Origin: Bacteroidetes bacterium HGW-Bacteroidetes-7
GTDB lineage: Bacteria; Bacteroidota; Bacteroidia; Bacteroidales; UBA932
Reading direction: 5' to 3'
Assembly: GCA_002842465.1 (NCBI GenBank)
Contig: PHDA01000008.1
Span: forward strand, 1 to 64,000
DNA: 64,000 nt
Shown one piece after another: positions 53,140 through 61,668 of the stretch. Each line of letters begins with the position of its first letter. Within the stretch, counting starts at the first letter, position 1. The position numbers were made by a program, and so were the translations under genes. The notes below the pieces were generated by a model that worked only from the letters and a program-made list of their open reading frames with translations, ran no database searches and was not told where the DNA came from.

Positions 53140-54039
53140 ATGAGCAACCAATTGATATGTATACTGGGTCCAACCGCTTCGGGCAAAACAAAATTTGCGG
53201 TGAGGGTTGCAGCACAGACAGACGGGGAGATAATATCGGCAGATTCCCGTCAGGTTTACAGAGGCATGGACATTGGAACAGGCAAAGATTTGTCAGAATA
53301 CTCATTTTCTGAATCCCCGCAAAATCAAATTAAAAAAATCCCGTATCACCTCATAGACATTGCAGAGGCCGGAACAAAATACAACATTTTTGAATACCAA
53401 AGGGATTTCCACAAAGCATATAACCAGATTATCAATAAGGGAAAGCAGCCAATTCTTTGCGGAGGCAGCGGACTCTATATTGAAACAGCAACCATGGGTT
53501 ACTCACTACCCGAAGTTCCCCCCGATTTTGCATTGAGGGCAGAGCTGGAGAGGGAGAGTACGGTTGACCTTGTTAAGAGGCTTGCAACAATGAGACAACT
53601 CCACAACACTAGTGACACAGAGAGCCGCAAAAGGCTTATCAGAGCTCTGGAGATTGCCATTTACATGGAGAAGCACTCAATAAATGTGGCAAGTTATCCT
53701 CCTATTGATACAAGATATATCGGAATGCTTGTAAGCAGAGATGAGCGGATAGCCAAAATCGACAGAAGGCTTGATGAGCGCCTTAAAGAGGGGTTGATTG
53801 AAGAGGTTAAAGAGTTGATGGAGAGTGGAATCACTGCCGATGATTTGATTTATTACGGGCTTGAATATAAATATGTTACGCTCTATCTGACAGGGCAGCT
53901 CTCCTTTGAAACAATGCGTGACCGCTTGGCAGTGGCCATTCATCAGTTTGCAAAAAGGCAGATGACCTGGTTCAGAGGTATGGAGCGAAGAGGCATTATT
54001 ATTGAGTGGGTCTCTCCCGATTCTGAGATTGTTCTATAA
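53140..54039 (+). CDS. miaA: tRNA dimethylallyltransferase
   Basis: Adds dimethylallyl to A37 of tRNAs that read UNN codons. The 299-aa protein opens with the P-loop ICILGPTASGKTKFA and has ISADSRQVYRGMDIGTGKD, then LCGGSGLYIETA and DTESRKRLIRALEI. The ATG at 53140 is preferred to a TTG at 53119 because the P-loop follows at the usual distance. Monocistronic, diverging from smpB. Confidence 0.96.
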   Translation: MSNQLICILGPTASGKTKFAVRVAAQTDGEIISADSRQVYRGMDIGTGKDLSEYSFSESPQNQIKKIPYHLIDIAEAGTKYNIFEYQRDFHKAYNQIINKGKQPILCGGSGLYIETATMGYSLPEVPPDFALRAELERESTVDLVKRLATMRQLHNTSDTESRKRLIRALEIAIYMEKHSINVASYPPIDTRYIGMLVSRDERIAKIDRRLDERLKEGLIEEVKELMESGITADDLIYYGLEYKYVTLYLTGQLSFETMRDRLAVAIHQFAKRQMTWFRGMERRGIIIEWVSPDSEIVL

Positions 54040-54116
54040 TTGAATCAATGCAGATTAGGAATAAGAAAAATAAGATCGAATTGCATTTTAATAAAAACAT
54101 TATTAAAATCATGTAA

Positions 54117-55265
54117 ATGAAAGACATAAAAGAAATTAAAGATATGATGAGAAGTGTAAGTACAAGGTTCTGTTTAGCGTTAATTGGTGGGTTGATGATT
54201 ATCTCTTCGGCTGCTGTTGCTAAGAAGCAGGAGGAGATGAAGTTTATCTCGGTAGATAGTCTGATGTTGATGGGAAAGGGATTTGAGCAAAGCATTGTCA
54301 AATACGGAAGATTGCCTAAAGTGCTGGAGGGGGAGTTCAGGAAAGAGCTCATTTCCCTTGGATCAAACAGCTCAGGTCTGGCAGTGAGGTTCAGTACTAA
54401 CAGTGCGGCAATTGCGGCCAGATGGAAGGTAACCGGTAATGTGAGTTTTAACCATATGGCCTCCACAGGAATAAAGGGGTTAGATTTATATGTACTCGAG
54501 GGTTCTAAATGGTTGTATGTTGGAACCGCCAGACCTTCGGGTGTGGAATCTTTCTCGGTGTTCATAAAGAATATGACCAAACAGAACCGAGAGTATATTG
54601 CCTATTTACCTCTTTATGACGGCGTTGAATCTCTTGAAATAGGTGTTGATCCAGAGGCGGAGATTGCTCTTCCCAGAAATACACGATTGGTTAAAAGTGT
54701 CAATAACAATAAAAAGCCGATAATTTTTTACGGAACAAGCATCACTCAGGGCGGATGTGCATCAAGACCGGGCATGACCTATCCTGCTATACTGGGCAGA
54801 ATGATGGACAGAGAGACAATAAACCTGGGTTTTTCGGGAAATGCAAGATTGGATTTTGCTATTGCTAAGGCAATTAATATGATTGATGCAGAGGTAGTTC
54901 TGATAGATTGTCTTCCCAATACCACCACTCAGATGGTTAAAGACAGTGCCTACCGCTTTATAACTCACCTTGCACAGTCAAAACCCCGGACACCAATATT
55001 CATGGTCGAAAACCCCAATTTCCCTTATCTTCTGCTGAACGAAACTGCAAGTGCAGAGCAGAGAGAGGAGAATGCAGCGTGGAGAGATCTCTATGCAAGA
55101 CTTGCAAGTGAAGGGTTTGAGAATATTATCTACGTAAGGGGTGACAACCTTTTAGGAGATGATAATGAAGCTACGGTAGATGGAGTCCATCTTACAGATC
55201 TTGGTTTTTTAAGATTTTCGGAGGCTCTTTTTGGAATAATTACTGACGTTGTCCCTCTTCGGTAG
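54117..55265 (+). CDS. Secreted SGNH-type esterase with N-terminal GxDLY domain
   Basis: A 382-aa hydrolase with a signal-like N-terminus (ALIGGLMIISSAAVA). The N-terminal beta domain includes GLDLYVLEG, the GxDLY motif of a module found before SGNH esterases. Block I is IFYGTSITQGG with Ser as nucleophile and block V DGVHLTDLG supplies Asp and His. Probably deacetylates glycans or acts on another ester; substrate unknown. Internal ATGs at 54144 and 54147 are possible starts. Its 3' end overlaps the mechanosensitive channel by 26 bp. Confidence 0.85.
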   Translation: MKDIKEIKDMMRSVSTRFCLALIGGLMIISSAAVAKKQEEMKFISVDSLMLMGKGFEQSIVKYGRLPKVLEGEFRKELISLGSNSSGLAVRFSTNSAAIAARWKVTGNVSFNHMASTGIKGLDLYVLEGSKWLYVGTARPSGVESFSVFIKNMTKQNREYIAYLPLYDGVESLEIGVDPEAEIALPRNTRLVKSVNNNKKPIIFYGTSITQGGCASRPGMTYPAILGRMMDRETINLGFSGNARLDFAIAKAINMIDAEVVLIDCLPNTTTQMVKDSAYRFITHLAQSKPRTPIFMVENPNFPYLLLNETASAEQREENAAWRDLYARLASEGFENIIYVRGDNLLGDDNEATVDGVHLTDLGFLRFSEALFGIITDVVPLR

Positions 55266-56553
55266 GGTAGAACTGAGGGAAATCAACCCCGGTAGGGTAC
55301 TGGAACACCTTGAGGTCAAACTGAGGTATAATTGCAAGAACGTGGTCAAATATATCTGACTGGACACTCTCGTAATAGACCCAATCCTTGATTCTTATGA
55401 AAAAGTATAGTTCAACGGGAATCCCCCTCTCCGTTGGCTGAAGCTGCCTAACCATGTGTGTCATCTCTTGATTTACCTCATGGTGACGGCTTATGTACTC
55501 CTGAAGGTAGGCTCTGAAAACACCAATGTTGGTCTGTCTTCTGCCGTTTACAAGAACCGAATTGTCAACATCATTTTCGCGGTTGTATTGTTCAATTTCA
55601 GATTCGGTATTTTGGATATAATCCTGCAGGTACTTTATTTTACTAAACCTTTCGAGCATCTCTGGTGTGCAGAATTTTATGGTACTCATATCTATCAGCA
55701 CAGACCTCTTTACCCTTCTTCCTCCTGATTCCTGCATTCCTCTCCAATTCTGAAACGACTCACTTACAAGCGAATAGGGGGGTACTGTTGTGATAGTGTT
55801 GTCAAAATTGCGCACCTTAACAGAGTAGAGGCTTATCTCCTCTACATTTCCGTCGGCGCCATATTTGGGAACCGTAATCCAGTCCCCCTGCCTTAACATA
55901 TCATTTGCAGAGAGCTGCCACCCGGCCACAAACCCGAGAATACTATCCTTGAAAATAAGCAGCAAAATTGCCATGGAGGCACCCATTGCTGCAAACAGAG
56001 TGGTAAAATCTTTATTTATAATTATGCTTATTACGGCTATTCCCCCTACAAAATAGGCGATAACCGCAATAATCTGAAATATCACCTTGATGGGCTTGTC
56101 GGAATAATCTTTAGACTCGGAATAGATTTCTGTAAGAGCCTTTGTTGAGGCGTGAACTGCCCTCATTATGGCTACCACAATAAAAATCTGTGCTACCCGT
56201 TGAAAAACAATAACCCAAAGCTCGCTTCTAATGGCAACAGGAGTCGCTATGTAGAATATTATTCCGGGTATTATGTGAACCAGATATCTTATAACCTTTT
56301 GTTCGATGAAAATGTCATCCCAACGGGATGTGGTATATCTGGCAATTCTCTCAACAATTTTGTGAATTACAACTCTTGCGAACAGATCGGTTAAATAGGC
56401 AAGCAAAAAGAGAAGGAACATACTTATTACCTCATCAAGTATGGAGGCCATCCCCGGAGAGAGGCCCCACCTGATAAGAAGATCGAATATTCCGTCAACA
56501 ACTCCAAACAGAGCTGTTGCTTTTTCTGTTATACCGGTCTCATTCATAAACAA
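55240..56553 (-). CDS. Mechanosensitive channel, YbdG-like MscS family
   Basis: A 437-aa inner-membrane protein with about five N-terminal hydrophobic segments and an MscS beta domain containing RQGDWITVPKYGADGNVEEI, then NFDNTITTVPPYSLVSESFQ and GGRRVKRSVLID, matching E. coli YbdG closely. It gates in response to membrane tension and osmotic stress. The gene lies 11 bp downstream of gcvP on the same strand and its 3' end overlaps the esterase gene by 26 bp. Confidence 0.92.
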   Translation of the reverse strand: MFMNETGITEKATALFGVVDGIFDLLIRWGLSPGMASILDEVISMFLLFLLAYLTDLFARVVIHKIVERIARYTTSRWDDIFIEQKVIRYLVHIIPGIIFYIATPVAIRSELWVIVFQRVAQIFIVVAIMRAVHASTKALTEIYSESKDYSDKPIKVIFQIIAVIAYFVGGIAVISIIINKDFTTLFAAMGASMAILLLIFKDSILGFVAGWQLSANDMLRQGDWITVPKYGADGNVEEISLYSVKVRNFDNTITTVPPYSLVSESFQNWRGMQESGGRRVKRSVLIDMSTIKFCTPEMLERFSKIKYLQDYIQNTESEIEQYNRENDVDNSVLVNGRRQTNIGVFRAYLQEYISRHHEVNQEMTHMVRQLQPTERGIPVELYFFIRIKDWVYYESVQSDIFDHVLAIIPQFDLKVFQYPTGVDFPQFYPTEEGQRQ

Positions 56554-56564
56554 TCGGTATTATT

Positions 56565-59390
56565 CTATAACCAGCCCTCGCAGCTGCACATAAGGTTACG
56601 GTCACCATAACCGTTATCTACCCTTGCTACATGCGGCCAGAATTTATTATCTCTGATCCATTCAAGAGGATAGGCGGCCATCTCTCTCTCATATTTATGA
56701 TTCCACTCATTGGCGGTAACCTCACTAGCTGTGTGTGGTGCGTTTTTCAGAGGGTTGTCATCTTTGTCCATCTTGCCGGCCTTTATAGCTTCACACTCGG
56801 CCTTAATAGAAATCATGGCCTCAACAAAACGGTCAAGCTCATCTTTTGGTTCACTCTCGGTAGGCTCAATCATTAGTGTGCCAACAACCGGGAACGAAAG
56901 CGTAGGGGCATGAAAACCGTAGTCCATCAGTCGCTTTGCAACATCTGTAGCATCAACGCCATACTCTTTGGCAAAATCTCTCAGGTCAAGAATGCACTCG
57001 TGTGCAACTCTTCCTGTTGAACCGGTGTAAAGAGTCTTGAAATGATCCTTTAGTTTAACGGATACGTAGTTTGCGTTGAGAATTGCTATTTCGGAAGCCC
57101 TCTTAAGCCCGTCAGGACCTAGAAGCTTTATGTATGCATGTGTTATTGGCAAAGCCATAGGGTATCCGTAAGGTGCCGAGCTGACAGCTCTTGCCCCTTT
57201 TTTGTCACAATTACACATGAACGGATGGCAAGGGAGGAAGGGTGTAAGCTCTTTTGTTACACAGATAGGGCCTATTCCCGGGCCGCCGCCGCCGTGAGGT
57301 ATTGCAAATGTTTTGTGAAGGTTCAGGTGGCAAACGTCTGCCCCAATGAATCCGGGATTTGTAAGACCTACCTGAGCATTCATATTGGCACCGTCCATAT
57401 AAACCAATCCGCCGTTCTCATGGATAATATCCATTATCTCTCTGATTTTTACCTCAAAAACACCGTGTGTTGATGGATATGTAATCATTATGCACGATAA
57501 TCTCTCTTTATTCTCCTGTGCCTTTTGACGAAGTTCGTCAACATTGATGTTTCCATTCTGGTCACATGATACCAAAACAATCTCCATTCCGGCCATTGCT
57601 GCAGATGCAGGGTTGGTGCCGTGTGCAGATGTTGGAATTATTGCAACAGTTCTGTTTTTGTCTCCCCTTGAAAGATGGTATGCCCTTATAGTCATCAGAC
57701 CAGCATACTCTCCTGCAGCACCTGAGTTTGGTTGTAGCGAACAGGCGTGAAATCCTGTAATTTCTGCTAAATCACTCTCAACCTCATGAATTATCTGCAT
57801 ATAACCCTCGGCCTGGTCTACAGGAACAAACGGGTGCATATTGGTAAGCTCCGACCAGCTTAACGGCATCATCTCAACTGCAGCATTTAGCTTCATTGTG
57901 CATGAACCAAGAGGAATCATTGAGTGAGTTAGTGAGATATCTCTGCGTTCAAGCTTCTTGATATAGCGCATTAACTCGGTCTCGGAGTGAAACTTGTTGA
58001 ATGTAGTCTCAGTGAGAAACTCGCTTTCACGGGCATTGAAGATATCTCCTTTGGGTGATCCCGGGCACTCTTTGATAGCAATGCCGAATGTTGATAGTAT
58101 TTTAACGGCCTCATCGCAGTTAGAGAGTTCATCAAAACTTATCTGTACAGTTTTGCTGTCAGGATAGTAGAAGTTCATCTCCAATTTAAGAGCTTTAGCC
58201 TTAACAGCCTCTGCATCAACTCCGCTAACCTGTATAGTGTCAAAGAATTTGTCTGTAACAAGCTTAAAGCCGTTTTTGGTGAGTTCTGCTGCCACAGCCT
58301 TCGCGAAGGCATGAACTCTTCCGGCAATACTCTTAAGGCCATGAGGACCGTGATAAACCGCATACATTCCTGTCATTGATGCCATGAGTGCAGTTGCAGT
58401 GCAGATATTAGAAGTGGCCTTCTCTCTCTTGATATGTTGCTCTCTTGTCTGAAGGGCCATTCTAAGAGCCGGTTTGCCCAGACGGTCAATTGAAACTCCA
58501 ATTATCCTGCCCGGCATATTTCTTTTATATTCGTCACGGGTTGCCATAAAACCTGCAGTAGGTCCGCCAAATCCCATAGGTAAGCCAAAACGTTGTGCTG
58601 TTCCCACGGCAATATCAGCTCCCCATGCAGCAGGCTCCTTAAGCAAACATAATGCGAGGAGGTCTGTTACAGCTGTTACCAGAATGCCTTTAGAGTGGGC
58701 TGTTTCGCAGAATGAAGAGTAATTTTCTACCGCTCCGTTTGCTGCCGGATACTGCAGAATTGCTCCGAAGCATCTGTCATCAAACCCAAACTTATTAAAA
58801 TCACCTTGAACAATCTCAATGTCCAGTACCTCTGCCCTGGTCTCAACAACTGCTAAAACCTGTGGAAAAATATTGGAGTCAATAAAAAGAAGGTTCTTCC
58901 CTGCCTTTTGCGACTCTCTTGAACGAAGTTCATACATCATTCTCATTGCCTCGGCAGCTGCGGTGGAGTCGTCAAGCATTGAGCTGTTGGCCATTTTGAA
59001 TCCCGTAAGACTTGCAACCATTGTCTGGAAGTTAAGCAATGCCTCTAACCTGCCTTGAGAAATCTCTGCCTGATAAGGGGTATATGATGTGTACCAACTT
59101 GGATTTTCAAAGATGTTTCTAACAACAGCAGGAAGGACTCCCGTTCCGTAAAAGCCAAGACCAATCATCGATCTGTAGTTCTTGTTTTTAGCTGCTGTCC
59201 CTTTAAGTTTCGCAAGATATTCATACTCGCTTATTGCCTTATCGGTTTTCAATGGTGATTTAAGAAGGATGTCGGCCGGAACAGTTTGCTTTACAAGTTC
59301 ATCGAGACTCTTTGCGCCTATCTCATTGAGCATTCCATCGATTTCACCTGCTCGCGGACCATTGTGTCTGTCTGCAAAAGGGATTGACAT
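56565..59390 (-). CDS. gcvP: Glycine dehydrogenase (P-protein of glycine cleavage system)
   Basis: PLP enzyme that decarboxylates glycine and passes the aminomethyl group to the H protein. The 941-aa single-chain form has both halves: RHNGPRAGEIDGMLNEIG at the start, then SFTPYQAEISQGRLEALLNF-type region, and the PLP Lys in HLNLHKTFAIPHGGGGPG. Full length. No gcvT or gcvH is adjacent. Followed on the same strand by the mechanosensitive channel. Confidence 0.97.
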   Translation of the reverse strand: MSIPFADRHNGPRAGEIDGMLNEIGAKSLDELVKQTVPADILLKSPLKTDKAISEYEYLAKLKGTAAKNKNYRSMIGLGFYGTGVLPAVVRNIFENPSWYTSYTPYQAEISQGRLEALLNFQTMVASLTGFKMANSSMLDDSTAAAEAMRMMYELRSRESQKAGKNLLFIDSNIFPQVLAVVETRAEVLDIEIVQGDFNKFGFDDRCFGAILQYPAANGAVENYSSFCETAHSKGILVTAVTDLLALCLLKEPAAWGADIAVGTAQRFGLPMGFGGPTAGFMATRDEYKRNMPGRIIGVSIDRLGKPALRMALQTREQHIKREKATSNICTATALMASMTGMYAVYHGPHGLKSIAGRVHAFAKAVAAELTKNGFKLVTDKFFDTIQVSGVDAEAVKAKALKLEMNFYYPDSKTVQISFDELSNCDEAVKILSTFGIAIKECPGSPKGDIFNARESEFLTETTFNKFHSETELMRYIKKLERRDISLTHSMIPLGSCTMKLNAAVEMMPLSWSELTNMHPFVPVDQAEGYMQIIHEVESDLAEITGFHACSLQPNSGAAGEYAGLMTIRAYHLSRGDKNRTVAIIPTSAHGTNPASAAMAGMEIVLVSCDQNGNINVDELRQKAQENKERLSCIMITYPSTHGVFEVKIREIMDIIHENGGLVYMDGANMNAQVGLTNPGFIGADVCHLNLHKTFAIPHGGGGPGIGPICVTKELTPFLPCHPFMCNCDKKGARAVSSAPYGYPMALPITHAYIKLLGPDGLKRASEIAILNANYVSVKLKDHFKTLYTGSTGRVAHECILDLRDFAKEYGVDATDVAKRLMDYGFHAPTLSFPVVGTLMIEPTESEPKDELDRFVEAMISIKAECEAIKAGKMDKDDNPLKNAPHTASEVTANEWNHKYEREMAAYPLEWIRDNKFWPHVARVDNGYGDRNLMCSCEGWL

Positions 59391-59429
59391 ATGATATTAT
59401 TTATTAGGTTTTTAATAACGATTTGAACA

Positions 59430-59437
59430 CAAATGTA
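59430..59437 (-). promoter_or_regulatory. -7 element for gcvP
   Basis: Minus strand TACATTTG, a perfect TAnnTTTG match, 39 bp upstream of gcvP. I see no glycine riboswitch in the 115-bp gap. Confidence 0.5.
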
Positions 59438-59454
59438 GTCAAAAAATCATAAAA

Positions 59455-59484
59455 TTTGCTTATTAAAATAATTTCATATTTTTG
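59455..59484 (+). promoter_or_regulatory. Promoter of the acyl-CoA carboxylase beta gene
   Basis: -33 box TTTG (59455-59458), 18-bp spacer, -7 box TATTTTTG (59477-59484), 21 bp before the ATG at 59506. Confidence 0.65.
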
Positions 59485-59505
59485 TGCGTAACAAAACTAA
59501 AACCT

Positions 59506-61056
59506 ATGAATCTATTAAAAAGAAAAATTTCTGAATTGCAGGAGAGGAGGGCCAAAGCCATACAAGGTGGAGGTGAAACCGCCATAGCAAAGCAGATAGC
59601 AATGGGAAAGCTTCCTGCAAGGGAGAGAATCAGCCAGTTGCTTGACCCGGGATCTTTTTTTGAGTATGACCTCTTTATCGAACACGAAGCCAGGGAGTTC
59701 GGAATGGAGGGAAAAGATCTGGCAGGTGACGGGGTTGTAATTGGTACCGGTACCATTCACGGGAAATCGGTAGCCATCTATGCCCAGGACTTTACAGTAG
59801 CCGGCGGATCGTTGGGTTCGATGCACGCCCGCAAGATCACAAAGATAATGGACTATGCTCTTAGAATGAGAATTCCAATAATAGGAATTAATGACTCAGG
59901 CGGAGCGCGTATTCAGGAGGGGGTAAATTCCCTTGCCGGATACGGTGAAATATTTTTCAGAAACACACTTTCAAGCGGAGTTATTCCACAACTCTCGGTA
60001 ATTCTTGGACCATGTGCGGGAGGAGCCGTTTACTCTCCGGCATTAACAGATTTCGTATTTGTTGTAGATAAAATATCAAAGATGTTTATCACCGGACCCG
60101 AAGTTATTAAATCGGTTCTGGGAGAAGAGATAGACATGGAATCCTTGGGTGGAGCCCGTGTACATAGCGAAATAACAGGTAACGCACATTTTTTTGCATT
60201 GAGTGAAAAGGAGTGCTTTGAACAGATTAAGACACTTCTAACCTATATTCCTTCGCACAATGAGTGCAACTGCAATATTGAGAAGGTGGTTGAACCTGAC
60301 ATCAAGAAATATAAAATTGAGAAAATTGTCCCTGTTGACCCTACAAAACCTTATGATGTAAGAGATGTAATCAAAGCACTTACAGATGGTTCTAAATTTT
60401 TTGAAGTTCAGGAACTTTGGGCTGCAAATATTGTAATTGGTTTCGGAAGAATTGCCGGAAGAACAGTCGGATTTGTATGTAATCAACCTATGGTTTTGGC
60501 CGGTGTACTTGATTGTGATTCAAGCGATAAGGCTGCAAGATTTATAAGGTATTGCGATGCCTTTAATATCCCGATAGTTACCCTTGAAGACCTTCCGGGT
60601 TATCTTCCTGGCGTTGATCAGGAGCACGCAGGTGTAATCCGTCACGGAGCAAAACTTCTCTATGCTTACAGTGAGGCAACGGTTCCAAAGGTTACCATTA
60701 TTCTAAGAAAAGCATACGGCGGAGGTTACATAGCAATGAACTCACGCCACCTTAGAGCAGACTTTGTATTCGCATGGCCACTGGCAGAGATTGCCGTTAT
60801 GGGCCCTGAGGGTGCTGCAAACATTATCTTTAGAAAAGAGATAGCGGAGGCAGAAGATCCTGAAGCAATGAGAAAGCAGAAGGTAGAGGAGTACAAGAAA
60901 AAGTTTGCCAACCCATATGTAGCAGCTGCAAAAGGATATATAGATGCTGTGATAGACCCTGTTGAGACCAGGAAATTCCTTATACATTCGTTTGATGTTT
61001 CATCCCACAAGGTTGTTAAAAGACCTTCAAAGAAGCATGGTATTCCACCATTTTAA
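59506..61056 (+). CDS. Acyl-CoA carboxylase, carboxyltransferase (beta) subunit
   Basis: A 516-aa carboxyltransferase of the propionyl-CoA/methylmalonyl-CoA type, from the ATG at 59506. It shows GKLPARERISQLLDPGSFFE, then GIHGKSVAIYAQDFTVAGGS-type N-lobe, GPCAGGAVYSPALTDF and the C-lobe VPKVTIILRKAYGGGYIAMN. Either a propionyl-CoA carboxylase or a methylmalonyl-CoA decarboxylase alpha chain (MmdA). A biotin carrier gene follows at 57 bp, but no biotin carboxylase or OadB/OadG subunit is nearby, so the enzyme type stays open. Confidence 0.93.
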   Translation: MNLLKRKISELQERRAKAIQGGGETAIAKQIAMGKLPARERISQLLDPGSFFEYDLFIEHEAREFGMEGKDLAGDGVVIGTGTIHGKSVAIYAQDFTVAGGSLGSMHARKITKIMDYALRMRIPIIGINDSGGARIQEGVNSLAGYGEIFFRNTLSSGVIPQLSVILGPCAGGAVYSPALTDFVFVVDKISKMFITGPEVIKSVLGEEIDMESLGGARVHSEITGNAHFFALSEKECFEQIKTLLTYIPSHNECNCNIEKVVEPDIKKYKIEKIVPVDPTKPYDVRDVIKALTDGSKFFEVQELWAANIVIGFGRIAGRTVGFVCNQPMVLAGVLDCDSSDKAARFIRYCDAFNIPIVTLEDLPGYLPGVDQEHAGVIRHGAKLLYAYSEATVPKVTIILRKAYGGGYIAMNSRHLRADFVFAWPLAEIAVMGPEGAANIIFRKEIAEAEDPEAMRKQKVEEYKKKFANPYVAAAKGYIDAVIDPVETRKFLIHSFDVSSHKVVKRPSKKHGIPPF

Positions 61057-61113
61057 AATGGAGCACTCTCTTTTTTAAAATTTACGGAGTCACTAACTTA
61101 TAAACGAATCGGT

Positions 61114-61668
61114 ATGAAAATATCTGAGAAAAGGGCACTTGTCCTGAAGAGACAAAAAGCCAAGGAGAAAGAGCTGGCCAAAAAGAAGAAGGAGCAGGAG
61201 AAGGAGGCCAAAAGAGCCGCAAAGGCTGCTGAAAAAGATAAAAAATTGCGTAAGAAGACCGATAAAGAGTCTGCTGACATTAAGAGCGACAAGCAGAAGG
61301 CTGAATTTATACAGGTTTTCCCCAATGCAAGAAAATATAGAACCAACCTTACCAAAAAGTACCTCAATCGTAAAGTTTGGCAAAGACCAGACCCTCAGGA
61401 GATAAAGTCAATTATTCCGGGTGTGGTAACCTCCCTCGAAATTAAAGAGGGCGACCATGTTACAAAGGGGAGTCACATCATGACATTTGAGGCTATGAAG
61501 ATGCAGAATCTTGTTATGGCCCCTTTTGACGGTACAGTTGAGACGATTTTTGTAAAGGAGGGCGAAAAGGTGCCTAAAGGAGGAGTAATGCTGTTCCTAA
61601 AGTCCGACACGGAGTTTGAAATTATTCAAGACAGAGCTACTTCCACCGATCTAGGTCTAATCGAATAA
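61114..61668 (+). CDS. Biotin carboxyl carrier protein with charged N-terminal extension
   Basis: A 184-aa protein. The C-terminal biotinyl domain (about residues 105-170) has the attachment motif FEAMKMQN with Lys129. Before it lies an unusual 75-residue stretch packed with Lys, Glu and Ala, predicted to be a helix or coiled coil, where Ala/Pro linkers are normally found. It likely carries biotin for the carboxyltransferase 57 bp upstream. Its 3' end overlaps rodA by 32 bp on the other strand. Confidence 0.88.
   Translation: MKISEKRALVLKRQKAKEKELAKKKKEQEKEAKRAAKAAEKDKKLRKKTDKESADIKSDKQKAEFIQVFPNARKYRTNLTKKYLNRKVWQRPDPQEIKSIIPGVVTSLEIKEGDHVTKGSHIMTFEAMKMQNLVMAPFDGTVETIFVKEGEKVPKGGVMLFLKSDTEFEIIQDRATSTDLGLIE

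Noticed and set aside
59391-59505. Glycine riboswitch before gcvP
   Set aside because: The gap is AT-rich with no recognisable aptamer helices or tandem structure, and it already holds two promoters.
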